This document shows positions 49,077-60,483 of a DNA stretch of 64,000 nt, one piece after another. Each line of letters opens with the position of its first letter. The first letter of the stretch is position 1. Origin of the DNA: Lantana camara (taxonomy: Eukaryota > Streptophyta > Magnoliopsida > Lamiales > Verbenaceae). Both the position numbers and the translations under genes were made by a program. Location of the stretch: contig CM074863.1 in assembly GCA_037501455.1 (NCBI GenBank), positions 62,291,501 through 62,355,500 on the forward strand, written 5' to 3'. The notes beneath the pieces were generated by a model. It saw only the letters and a list, made by a program, of their open reading frames with translations. It did no database searches and was not told the DNA's origin.

Positions 49077-49480
49077 TTAGAGGAAATTATGTGCTCAAGT
49101 GTAAGCAATTGGAAGATGAGTTCATTCAATCCTAGAATTCATAAAGAATACTTAAGGAAACCTTGAGTTAAGAGATAAGTAAGGGTAAGATTTAGAACAT
49201 CATTTGGGATCAATCTTTGAAGGAAATCAAAATGTCGATTCCATGGGCGTAAAAGAATTTGGGTTCGAGGGATTCCTATTTTGGATCGCGGGAACACATA
49301 AGTGGGTACAAGGAAACTTTGAGGATTTAGAAGAATATGGGTTCAAGAGATCGTGTTCTCGGACTATGGAGATTTGAGGACTACGGGAAGCATCACCAAC
49401 GATCGAACAATGTTCAGGTTTATGACTTATGCTCACAACATCGAGATCAAAGGACAAGATGTCGTGCTAAAGACACCACT

Positions 49481-49525
49481 ACGGTGACAGGTTCAATGCA
49501 TTCATAGCACGTGCACCATGCATCG
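49481..49525 (+). promoter_or_regulatory. conserved interior motif 1, R8
   Basis: ACGGTGACAG|GTTCAATGC, then ATTCATAGCACGTGC and CATGCATCG. Acceptor TTGTTAG at 49703 would make a 213-nt intron. Confidence 0.45.
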
Positions 49526-50880
49526 TAAAATTAATTATTTAAATTCTTATTATATGTGTTTTAATACTCTAATTGTTAAATTATTGTTGCATACTTATTT
49601 GTTGAATTGTGTGTTTTGATGTTGCATTTCCTTGTTTAAAATATTTACTACATGCATTTATCATCTTAACCAAGCACGCATCATTTTAATGTTTACTTGT
49701 TAGGATTTCGCCGTTTAATACTTTAACTATTACTTTGATCAAAGTCCTATTGAACAAAATGAAGAAGAACATTTTGGGTTGATATAGTGGGACAAAGATA
49801 GAGGTGGATGGTTCCAGTACATATAAATGGGACGAGACAAGTTAGGGAATTTAATGGAGTTAAACAGGAGTTTGGGAAGCAAAGGAAAAGGATTGTTGCT
49901 TCAATCAAGCACTTTAGAGTGAACGTGAGCTAAGCCATCGAATACATTTTCCACCTAGAGTTTTTCGTCCCGAGGAAATAAGTTTGGGGTGATTAGGAAT
50001 TCTTGTTAAGGGGGAGAGCACGACCAAGAGACGAACTTAAGATTTAAGGTTGTACTTGGAGAGTATTCTAGTAGGAACAATGGCAAATGCAAATCATAAA
50101 CGATATGGAAGTTCAAGTGATGATGATAGGAAAAGAATAAAACAGTCTTAAGGATGGAACCATCAAAATGAAAATTAAATCACTATACTCAGCTTGAAGA
50201 TTGCTAAGGGATATTCATAGTACGACGTTGAATTTTTGAAGATGATGGAATTATGAGGGAGCTTCTGAGAACTCCTATCAGTGTGGAAAAAGGAAACCGA
50301 ATCAAACTACCATATAACAGGAGGGTGATTATTGAAGGACTTGGATCAAACTTCAAGAATTATAAGGAATGTTTTACATTTAAGTAGGGAATTGAGTGGG
50401 CCAGAACCAAATGCTTGTCTACAGGATTGAAGGAGAAAACCGTGGTGGTGAACGATCATGAGATGGAAATCGAACTTAGGGCCTTGGAAGTAGTTGCTCT
50501 TGAATATGGCGAATTTGGGCATTGACAAGGATAGAAGATTCAAACATGAATCATGGAAGGAACGTTCTGATGACGTGTAGGATAAAGTAGAGATCGATTG
50601 GTTGAAAGAGTTAGTCATGTCAAGGGAAGATGTAGAGGTTAAAGGTGAGGAGTTAGAGAAGGAAGAGAGCACTATTATAAGAGTTAATTGAATTCCAAGG
50701 AATTCACCAAATTGAATAAGGTAATCAAGGTGTAAGAGTCAAAGAAGGACTAGTCGAGAGTTGTCTTCTCTTCAACCGAACACTCATATTAAGGGCATTA
50801 AAGATAAGTCAAGCTCTGCACTCACTTTCAAGGCGGATCATGCATTGTACAACCAAACTCCCAACCCCAAATTCCTTTAC

Positions 50881-50924
50881 CTCGGTGAACGGTACATGAA
50901 GCATCCATGATACATGCATCCATG
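50881..50924 (+). promoter_or_regulatory. conserved interior motif 2, R8
   Basis: CTCGGTGAACG|GTACATGAAGC, then ACATGCATCCATG; the second occurrence before the hairpin array. I see no clear acceptor. Confidence 0.4.
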
Positions 50925-51110
50925 TAAATTTAATTTAAATAATTCTTATGTTATGTGCTTTGATTCCTTACCATGTTAAATTATTTGAAGTAATTGATAA
51001 TCAACGTGGATGATATCTATTACCTGCTTTGGGTGTCTTACGTGACTTTAATTATTGTTTCGCGTTGTGTTGCTCGGGAGTATTGGAGACTTCCTTGCTT
51101 CATTTTTGTT

Positions 51111-51245
51111 GGAGAGACGGGGTTCTCTCATTATTGCTTGAGAGACGGGGTTCTCTCATTGTTGTTGGAGAGACGGGGTTCTCTCATTATTGCTCGAGAG
51201 ACGGGGCTCTCTCCTTGTTGCTTGCGAGAGACGGGGAATCTCTCA
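51111..51245 (+). repeat. hairpin minisatellite in R8
   Basis: Five units of about 27-30 bp centred on GAGAGACGGGGTTCTCTC, the same hairpin as in R4. All five keep the six-pair stem or nearly so. Confidence 0.85.
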
Positions 51246-51266
51246 TTGTTTGTTTGGGCGAGTAGT

Positions 51267-51301
51267 GAATCCGAGGACGGATTCTTTTAAGGGGGAGAGG
51301 T
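51267..51301 (+). promoter_or_regulatory. stem-loop and polypurine tract of R8
   Basis: Stem GAATCCG/CGGATTC (51267-51284) touches TTTTAAGGGGGAGAGGT (51285-51301), next to the 3' LTR. Confidence 0.75.
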
Positions 51302-52875
51302 TGTAACGCCCCAGTTTTTCAGTCGTATAGCATGACGTATGTGTTTACCAAATTGGGCGAAATAATTGTTTATACGAGTTTTATATATTTAATTTTATAT
51401 ATTAAATGTTAATTATTTATATCTTAAGTCAATTAATATTATATATATGAATTAGTTGATATATAATTTTAATGTTATTAATATTATATATATATATATT
51501 TAAATCGTGTAGTTGTTTTAAATTAAATAAATTGGTACCAATTTGAATAAAATATATATTAATTGTGCACTTTAGTTTACTTTAATTATGAATTTAATTT
51601 TTATCATTTATTTTAATTGTTATGGATTTTCACATGTATTGCTTATGAGTGATATAAATGTGTTTTGTTTTTATATGATTTGATACCGAAATTTCGTGAA
51701 AATTTAATATGATGGAGATATATGTGTCATGTATATGAATATATGTTCGTTTCATATTTTCAGGTTCGTTTGCATGAGTTTCGAATTTATTTTGATTTTG
51801 GAATCCAAGTCGGGGGCTAACGAGCAATTAGCGCACCCTTGGTTCTGTATTTGATATCTTGAGCTAGGAAACTCGGATTCGAGTTTCGTCAACTTCGTTG
51901 AACTTGCAACGAAAATTTGATTTTAGTGAACTTAGCCTTATAATTTTCCAATGCTATTTGAATCTCCGAAATTCAATCGAAACACGAAACGGAAACCAAA
52001 TCTGCCACAGTTTACTAAAATGACCATATCTTATTCAAACCTTGACCAAATTAACTATGGTTTGATTCTTTAGAACCCTAACTCAACCTTCTAACCAGCC
52101 TTAATCACCCTAAACCGAGATAACCCTCATCACTTGGATCAAATTCAGCCAAAACCTTCTGTTCTCCAATTTTCCCGTAGCTCAAGCCAACCCTTGGAGA
52201 TTCAAGCTCAAATCTCTTCCACACCTCCATTAATCCACAAGGTAAGCTTGGGGTTGTATTATACACTCATTATGAGTCATTTTGATCCATTCATCCCCAA
52301 TTTTGATCATGTTTTCATGAGTATATGGCTGACTTGGAAAAATAGTTAGGTTATGAGCATATATGTTGATCTCTTTCAATTCATGAGGTAATTGGTTGAT
52401 TCAAAGCCTGAATATGATGGTCTTGATTCCCTCTTTGCATTTATGGTGATGTATTAGCTGGTAGTTGCAGCATTCATGAGCTACCATTAATGAAATTTTG
52501 AAGAAAATTCATGAAATGACCACCTTCTTCCCTTCCTCACGTTTGATCACTTGAAGAGCATGTTTAGATGTTGTTTTGGAGTCTTTTTGCTGCATAATTG
52601 TTGTCTTGCCTTACCTGATCTTGTTGGTTAAAGATTGAATTTGTTGCTGCTCTGTTTTTGCAAATTTTTGCCCTGTTTTTGGACTGTTTTTGTTGCTGTC
52701 AACTGCTGCGTGTTTCCCTTGATTAGCTGCTGCGTATTAGCAGTCAATTGTTGGAGTTGTTGGTGTATTTTGCTGCTAAATTCTATGCCTCATGTTGCTG
52801 CTATCTGTTGCTGTAAATTCATGCCAAGAACAGGGGATTGTTTCGTTCTTTTCTGCTGCTGCATCACTGGAATGG

Positions 52876-52968
52876 ATCTCCCCGGGCGGGGAGATTTTGG
52901 CCGTGAAAAGGCCCGGCCGGGTAGCCTTTGTGCAGAAACTTTCTGCACGAAGCTCCCCGGGTGGGGAG
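52876..52968 (+). repeat. GC-rich palindrome cluster in R8
   Basis: Dyads ATCTCCCCG/CGGGGAGAT (52876-52895), CCCGGCCGGG (52912-52921), TGCAGAA/TTCTGCA (52931-52947) and CTCCCC/GGGGAG (52953-52968). Confidence 0.75.
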
Positions 52969-53657
52969 ATTGATTCTGAACTGCTGGGCACGCTGCTGTT
53001 GTCTTCTTTCTTTTCTTGGATAAATGCATGCATATTGGTGTTTGTTTAATTCATGCATGCAAATTGGTGTATGAATATATATGTATATATATATATTTAT
53101 ATGTATAATGCTTTGAAATGAATTGTTAATGCATGTAACCTATACGTGTGAATTTAAGTTTAAATATTGCATGCATGCTATATAAATGTATAATTATATA
53201 TTTTGAATTGTTAATATGCATGCATGAATAATTTGCATGCCATGTACCTATATATATATATATATTATATATTAAACACTGTTTGATTTAATTGAATTAT
53301 AGAATTAAATTGTTATCTCTTTCATGTTATTTAATTTTCGATTATGATTTGAATGTAATTAAATGTTTATTTTCTAAGTGTTGACGTGATATAGTAAGTG
53401 TTGTGATCGTTAGTTGAATTCCTTGAATTGATTTGAGATAATATATGAAATTCATGGCTTAATTGATTATGAACGTTTCCTTGAACGAATGAATGGCTCG
53501 TTTATAGGTTTAATTTCATTAATAGTGCATATGAACGTGTTCATTACATAATATCTTTTCTTATACATTCATATCATGTTCATTACATGCAGTGCGTCAT
53601 ATTTGGTTCATTTGGAGTCTTGAGTCTCACAAACATGTTACATTGTCCTTTGTACAG

Positions 53658-53742
53658 TGTTCTCCAGGGCGGAGATGCCGGGTTCATAGGACACTTTCGA
53701 GTCTCCTTTTCTTCTTGATATTGTTCTGTAAGAGGTGTACAG
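53658..53742 (+). other. putative leader exon 2 in R8 3' LTR
   Basis: 85 nt after CCTTTGTACAG and before ACAG|GTGGGT; an earlier donor GAG|GTGTAC at 53735 is possible. Confidence 0.48.
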
Positions 53743-54869
53743 GTGGGTTTCTCTACTATTTAGATAAATTACCCTATATACTCCCAATGTGTAAAGATTT
53801 CGGCCAAAAGTATATATATATATATATAGAGTCGTTTTCAAGAGTCAATGATTTTTAAAGTAAAGCCCTTCTTTTATGAACCTACCAAATGTTTTGGCGA
53901 TAAAGAATGAATGAATGCACAGAATGGGGCCCAGGGACTTGGTGTGAGTGGTGACCCGAGGAGGCATGGGCTGACGGTGAACCCTCACAGTAGTTCCACC
54001 AATGAACGGCGTAACCGGACCTCGTTAGGAGTTAGCGAGGTACGGACGCTGAGTGCCACTAGGGGAGTCATAAAACCCTTTTGTTCAATGAATGGGTGGT
54101 AGGGCCTTGCAAACCCGCCACCAACCGGAGGAAGAAGGTGTAAATGATAATGAATGCGCACGAAAGAATGTAATGCATGAAAAGAAAGAAAGAATGAATG
54201 TTTAATGAACTACACGAGGTTTTGGTTGGAGATAATGCACGCCTACTCGCCGGGCCACGAAAGACTTAAAGAATGAAAAATGAACGTTATAAACCCTTTT
54301 GACGACTTCTTTATTTTACCCACTTGGGAAATTCTCTAAAAACTCCATTTGGGATTATAACCTGCATGTGAATGTTTAAATATTGTTATATATGCTACTT
54401 ATGCCTCATTTTATACCCACCAGTCTCTTAAAGACTGAACCCGGTTTGTTTTCAGTTTCTTTGCAGGTTTGGAGTGCTAGGCAGGGAGTCGAGTCTGTCA
54501 AGTGTATTGGTTTAGTTTGGGTCACTTCATATGCATTTTGTAATTTGATCGAATTTTCTAAAATGGATAAATGTATGACTATGATTATGATCATACAATT
54601 AGGTTTATGTACGAATTTTCGGGAATAGGTTTTTATGCTAGTTGAACCCGTTATGTGGCTCGAATTGGTACTGATTAGTATGCTAAGCTTCCACATTTGT
54701 TATTTATCTTTGTTCTTTATGATTGAGTTGCATTAGTCTAGTTCCCGCTTAGCCTTATGAGTGTGTGAGTCCCCGTTCGCCGTGACTTAGCTCGGGTATG
54801 GATTGTCCATTTCATATTCGGGTCTGGTCTCGGTGCGGGGGATATGGTACCTTGCGCTCGGGTGCTACA

Positions 54870-55251
54870 TGTTATACCATATGTTAAATGTCTTGTATTA
54901 ATTTTATGGATTTATTTGATACGAGTTTGACGTGATTTGAACTTGAATGTCTTAAGTGGCACTTTCTTGTATTTTATATGCATACATTGCATTCATGAGC
55001 ATTGTCGTGCGTCTATATGGTTCGTATTTGAGTCTAAGTCTCGGGTTTCATGTTCTTTTGTTTCAGAGCCACTTTCGGACGTTGCCAAGCCCGAGGTTTA
55101 GATGCCTCTTCGTTCGTTCTGCAAGGTTTCACCCTTCTTTTGTTATAAGGTGAGGTTTAGGACCTTTCTTTTAGATAAACGACCTATGACCTAAATGTGA
55201 TGATTTTCTCACCCGCTTGCGATTGTACTATATAATTACATATTAGATACG
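54870..55251 (+). mobile_element. R10 5' LTR, piece 1
   Basis: Middle part of an LTR interrupted on the left by R8 and on the right by R9. It holds exon 2 (55067-55149) followed by a sequence of type GAGGTTTAGG...GACCTATGACC, also seen in R4. Confidence 0.78.
55067..55149 (+). other. putative leader exon 2 in R10 5' LTR
   Basis: 83 nt after TTTTGTTTCAG and before TATAAG|GTGAGG. Confidence 0.5.
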
Positions 55252-56472
55252 TGTAACGCCCCGGCTTTTCAGCCGTACAAGTATGGTTTATGTGATAATT
55301 ATTTGTGCGTTTAAATCTATTTAATCATATATTTATATACTTTATTCTTATCTTTAATTGCTAAATTTTATTATGTGAATTTATTTGAAATTTATATTAT
55401 GAATTCTTGAATTATGTGTGCATGCATGATATATTTGTGTGTCGTTGCTATATGAAATGAACTTAAATTGTCATTAAAATTTTATATGTCGGAGATATAT
55501 GTGTTATGAACGTGGATATATACTCGTTTTACATTTTCGGATTCATTTGATTGAGTTTTAAATTTATTTTGATTGTTGGAAGCAAATCGGGGGTTAATGA
55601 GCAATTAGTGCACCTTTAGTTCCCTATGTGATATCTTGAGCTCGGGGAACTCGGATTCTAGTTATGTCAACTCCGTTGAGCACATATAAAAAATCCAGGT
55701 TCAACAAACTAAGCCTCATATTTTTCTAACCTCGTATGAATCCCCGAATTTTACCCGGAACTTACAAATCCGCCCAAAATGACCACTCCTTACTCATTTA
55801 ACCATAACTTGAACCGTAATTAACCAAATGAGGTAAAACTTAATCCTAATTAACCCTCTCTTAACCCTTGATCAATATCCTCACTCTCATTGCATGTCAC
55901 CCTTCAAACTTAGCCAGAATCAGTAGCAAACCGAGACCCTTTGGAAGAGGAAAAATAGCACTATTCACTTTCATCCATTTGAGCTCAATTCTCATTCAAA
56001 TAACTTCCAACTTGAAAGGTAAGCCCATGATTATGTTGCTCACCTTATCCTCTTTCTTTTGACTCTAATATGGCTGAATTTGATGGATTATTGGGCATGT
56101 ATTGATGGTATAGATGAATAGTAAGGGTTTGATCAAATTTTGGAGATGAGGATGAATTCTTGTGTTTTCTTTGAGTTTGATGCTTCATAAATGAACCTTT
56201 TGTGTCCATTATTAGTTGTATGAAATGATTGTCTTGGTAGTTGAGGAATTCGTTGGCTTTCATTAATGAACTTTGCAAGAAATGGATGAACTTTGAACTT
56301 ATTTCTTCCTTGATCATGTTTGGACTTGTTGCTTCGGTTTAATACATGGAATGAGGAGTAATTGTTGAGCTTTTGTTGCCTTAACTTGTATTAATTCATT
56401 GGTCATGCTTTGGTTGATGTTTGGTACGTTTCTCCCCTGTTTTGGCCGCAATTTTTGTGCAAAAATTTGGTG

Positions 56473-56489
56473 TCGCGGCCGCGATCGCG
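56473..56489 (+). repeat. overlapping GC palindromes in R9
   Basis: TCGCGGCCGCGA overlaps CGCGATCGCG about 450 nt into putative intron 1. Confidence 0.7.
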
Positions 56490-57056
56490 CCAAGAGCAAT
56501 CTTATTTTACATGGTTTCCTTGGCTCGACCCTCTTGAAATTTGCATGAAAATTCGGTTTTCAAACTTATTTTACATGGTTTCCTTGGCTCGTTTTTGGTT
56601 CATACACTTCATTAACATGTTATATAATGTGTTATCTTGTGTGTTAGGAAGTTTTATGATTTTTAGTTGATTATTTTCCTAGTTATGATTCAATGTGTCA
56701 ACTTTGCTCCAATATGTGCATGCTTGGGTCTTTGCCACCAATATGAACCCTAGATGGTTATTTATTCCTCCTTTTATGATTTATATGGTATGTATACATG
56801 TAATACTACATGTTAGGATCGTTATTTGAATTTCTCGAATGGAATTGGTGTGATATATGGAAGATATGAAATTGTGTGGATATGAACGCTTCATGTGATG
56901 AATGGAATGCTAGTATATGTGCCTTTAAGGCATTAATCGTACACATGAACATCTCCATGACACAATATCACCTCTTATGCATATCATATCATATGCATTT
57001 TATTGTCGAGCGTCTTATATGGTCATTTTGAGTCTCATACCTTTTCTTTTGCACAG

Positions 57057-57122
57057 ATTTGGGTACGGTCGGAGACGGAGGCGAGCCTTGAGCTATTTGT
57101 GCCTCTCTTTTGATTTTAAAAG
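57057..57122 (+). other. putative leader exon 2 in R9
   Basis: 66 nt after TTTTGCACAG and before AAAAG|GTGTGT; shares GGTCGGAGACG with R2. Confidence 0.5.
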
Positions 57123-58282
57123 GTGTGTTTCTCTTCTATTAGATAAAATGACCCTATATACATCTAATGTGTAAAATTTTAGGCCAAAATCTGTATTATA
57201 TGTATATAGAGTCTTTTCTCGAGTAAATGATTGCAAACTAAAACCCTTCTTTCATGAATTCCTACCTTTGATTTTGGCGAACGCTTGATATGAATTGAAC
57301 ACGGGCCTAGGGACTTAGTGTATGTGGCTATCCGGGGAGGCAAGGGCCGATGGGGATCCCATACACTAGTTCCAACCAATTACGGTGAATACCGACCTCG
57401 TCAAGGAGTTTTTGACGAGGAAAGGCTAACAGGGCAGTGGGGATTCATGTACCCCACTTGCCACATTGATATGTTTAGGTGGTCAGGCCTTGCAAACCCG
57501 TCCACCACTCGGAGGAAGAAGGTGTATATGTATGATTATGATCATGTTATGTATGAGCACGAAAGAATTATGTGTGATAATGAATAAATAACTCTATGAT
57601 CACACGAGGTGTTGGATGGAGATTATGCACGCCCACTCACCGGGCCATAAAACCTTATGAACTATTATGGATGAATATGAATGTCGTAATCCCGCTGATG
57701 TTTTCTTTATTTTGTTCACTTGGGAAATTCTTATCAAACTTCACACAGGATTAGGGCTTGCATGAATATGTTTAAATTATGCGATATTATATCTTATGCC
57801 CTGTTTTATACCCACCAGTCTCTTTTAGACTGAACCCGATTTGTTTTCAGTTGTTTTGTGCAGGTTTGGAGGTGCTAGGCCGGAATAAGAGTCGTCTAGG
57901 TCTTGCATTGGTGTCTATCATTTCCTTTACACTCATTTGCACTTGCTCTTACTATTTTGTATTATGATTATGGATTCGAGTATATTTTGTTATATTGAGC
58001 CGTGTGGGCCATGGATTATTAAACTTGAACTTGTATATCTATTTGGGAGCTTCCTAGCTCATTGTACATAATATATGTTTGCTCTTGCTTCCGCTTAAAG
58101 TTATTACTCTGATTTTATTTATGTTTGGTTGGTGAATGGTTTAAGAGTTAGCTCCCGCCTAGCATAGTGTGTGTGTTTGTGATCCCCGTTCGCCGTGATT
58201 TGGCTCGTGTATGGATTTTCCATTTTACACACGGGTCGTGTTTCGGTGCGGGGGATGTGGTACCTTGTGCTCGGGGGCTACA

Positions 58283-59504
58283 ATATGTGCCTTATAATAT
58301 GTTTATAACCTTATCTTTCGATTAAACGTTTTGAACTATAAGTATGAGTGTATATAAGCTTGAAAATATTTTCCAATGAAGCTATGCTCCAAACTTTGTG
58401 TTGGCACACAAGCTAGGATCTACCTCAACATCTTATTACTAGGAAAGACACGAAGAGGTACGTGTGTAGCATATGCCAAGTTGCATGGTAAGATATGTTC
58501 GATAAGGTACGTAAGTTACGTTTAATTCCCGTAGCGAGTTAAGTAAGTTTAATGAGTTAATTTGTTGTTACTGGGCCCGGAGATGTCGGTAAGGATGCCC
58601 GGGATGGCGAGGGCCGTTAGGTTAAGCCTGTACGTGGTCTCCATTTGGAGTACTCACGTGCGACTCTAGGAGGTTGAGGGGGCATGGTACCTCAAGCACA
58701 TCGAGGGATAGCTACCCCATGTGCATTGGTAATTAGGTGGAGAGGGTTTTACTCCCGAAACACCGTTGTTGTTGGGGATGGATTTGTTTTATGTATTTAA
58801 GCATTCTTGGTTTTCTTATGTTGTAGAGGAGTAAGGGATAAGTGCTCGTACTCGTCGAGCTTTATAAGATTCATTGATTAGGAAACGAGATAGGAGATTT
58901 CTTTAAACTCTAGTATGTTTTATTTTGATTATGAAATGTATAAGTTTCTTTCGAAAATGATTTAGTGTGCAAAACCCTATCTCGGTTCATAATCTTTTGT
59001 TTATTAAGTGCTCTGCTTTATATTTATATAGTATGTGGGTGTGCGTTAGCCCCCTCACTCAGTCAAGTTGTGACTGACCCCTCTCCTTTTCGTTCTTTAG
59101 TTGTAAGTTGCTCGAGTTAAGCGGGGAAGTGCATCTCGTGTCGTACTTAGAGTTCTAGGTTGAGTAGCATGCATATTTACTTTCCTCTTGCTATTTTGAG
59201 TATGTGTTTGAACTTAAAGTATGTATTTGGTGATTATGAAACAAGTTGACGTACTCATGTATATATATTGGATTTATTTTGGGCCATTTGGCCACTGTTT
59301 ATGTCTTTAGTGGATTTTATTCCTTGCTTCCGCACTTTGTATGTCTGTTTTGCGCGCTCTGTCAGTGTTTAGCCCTGCTTAGCCTAGTGGGTATGTGTAG
59401 GTTCCCGTTCGCTTAGACTTGGACTCCTGTATGGACGTCAATTTCATATGTGTGTTTGAGTCTAGGTGCGGGGGATGTGGTGGCTCGTTGCTCCGGGGGT
59501 CACA
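58283..59504 (+). mobile_element. R10 5' LTR, piece 2
   Basis: It resumes after R9 and ends CGGGGGTCACA. Dyad TCAGTCA/TGACTGA at 59059-59077. The usual TGCAG acceptor has decayed to TGTAAG, leaving CTTTAG at 59100. Confidence 0.8.
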
Positions 59505-59512
59505 TCTTAAAG

Positions 59513-59524
59513 TGCTATCAGAGC
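59513..59524 (+). promoter_or_regulatory. R10 primer-binding site
   Basis: TGCTATCAGAGC, 8 nt inside the LTR, one mismatch to the initiator tRNA-Met complement. Confidence 0.75.
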
Positions 59525-59917
59525 TCCGGGTTGCAAAACCGGAGTCTAGTGTCGTGTTGTGTCAAGTATAGGTCGTACAGCGTAGGACCAACATGCAAAT
59601 GTGTGCATTGCATTAAGACATATGAAACTTCTTGAATTATGTGTTTTAAATTTCATTTTCAACTCATTAAATGTCGAATTTTGTGTTTTACTTGCGCTTA
59701 TTACTTTAACTACATGTCATAACCACTTATTAACCGCATACATTATATTTTCGGCTAGTTGTGTATTACAGGTTAACACCTTCCTACGAGTCGTATAGGC
59801 AACCAAGGCGACTGATTGCTATCCCTAACCATCAAGCTGCACGAAAAAGTACCTCGATTCCCCACAAGATATTCTCAAGCCTCCTCGAGTGTGCCCTTAC
59901 CTAAAGTGCAATTCTTG

Positions 59918-60414
59918 TGTGCTCATTGCAAAGGGTCGAATCACACCTACGATAACTGTTGGAACGACTAGGAACTTGTTTCGGATGCAGTGCTCCCGAC
60001 CATAAGATTGATGAATGTCCTCAAAATTATCAAAGGCGATCTAAGGAGTCCGAGAGGTTGGCCCAATTTATGGATAGAATTAGAAGAGATCTCAAGGACG
60101 TCAATCTCGGAACTCAACCAAATGAATGGCTCGAGCCCACGATGAGAGCTTTCAAAGTTGAGTCAAAGGAACTACGGTGAAAGAACAAGATGGGAAGAAT
60201 TGAACTAGTGAATAGTTCGAGGTCGGGATCGAAACGAAGCCGAGAGTTTAATGCACCAAGCTTAAAGCAGAATAAGAAGAGAAAAGGGACTCAACTATCC
60301 GACCAACCTCCGTGTGCTCATTGTAAAAGCACGACCCATATCTACGAGAATTGCTGGAAAAGGTTGGGGCGTTGCTATAGGTGTGGGTCGCCGAAGCATA
60401 AGTTGGATGCGTTT
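59918..60414 (+). pseudogene. gag nucleocapsid remnant with duplicated zinc-knuckle pair, R10
   Basis: Four CCHC-type motifs in two pairs: CAHCKGSNHTYDNC (59918-59959) and, after a TAG and a frame change, CFGCSAPDHKIDEC (59977-60018); then CAHCKSTTHIYENC (60313-60354) and CYRCGSPKHKLDAF (60373-60414), whose last Cys is Phe. Between them lies a basic linker (SKRSREF, KQNKKRKG). Plant gypsy gag normally has one or two knuckles. The two pairs are about 395 bp apart, so a segment was probably duplicated. Binding of element RNA is the family role; this copy cannot make it whole. Confidence 0.75.
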
Positions 60415-60435
60415 GATCACCTGAGACCCAAGAGA

Positions 60436-60483
60436 CAGCAGAGAGGTAACCGTATTCATAGCACGAGCATTCATCTTGCATCG
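60436..60483 (+). promoter_or_regulatory. conserved interior motif 1, R10
   Basis: GCAGAGAG|GTAACCG, then ATTCATAGCACGAGC and CTTGCATCG. Acceptor TCGTTATAG at 60618 gives a 173-nt candidate intron directly after the zinc-knuckle region. Confidence 0.45.

Larger units (their letters stand above)
48088..51301 (+). mobile_element. R8 interior (non-coding, degenerate)
   Basis: It runs from PBS TGGTATCAAAGC (48096-48107, one mismatch) to a polypurine tract at 51285. No gag or pol motif is readable; much of it is purine-rich with many stops. Landmarks: coiled-coil remnant 48990-49076, G|GT motifs at 49491 and 50891, hairpin minisatellite 51111-51245, stem-loop 51267-51284. Similar in plan to R4 and R10. 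Confidence 0.8.
51302..54869 (+). mobile_element. R8 3' LTR (3568 bp)
   Basis: TGTAACGCCCC...GGGTGCTACA. U3 dyad 51868-51887 (arms GAAACTCG/CGAGTTTC), donor CACAAG|GTAAGC at 52242, palindrome cluster 52876-52968, exon 2 53658-53742, hairpin CAGTCT/AGACTG 54421-54437, acceptor TTTGCAG at 54466, then GTGCTAGGC. Its U3 resembles R2 and R12. Confidence 0.88.
55252..58282 (+). mobile_element. R9: solo LTR (3031 bp)
   Basis: TGTAACGCCCC...GGGGGCTACA, flanked by ATACG (55247-55251) and ATATG (58283-58287), a duplication with one C-to-T change. Donor AAAG|GTAAGC at 56019, palindromes TCGCGGCCGCGA (56473-56484) and CGCGATCGCG (56480-56489), a 27-bp direct repeat (56508 and 56566), exon 2 57057-57122, hairpin CAGTCT/AGACTG 57826-57842, acceptor TGTGCAG at 57863. 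Confidence 0.88.

Noticed and set aside
53658..53742. tRNA or snoRNA gene in the conserved exon-2 blocks
   Set aside because: No A/B boxes, cloverleaf or C/D boxes; splice-site boundaries explain the conservation better.
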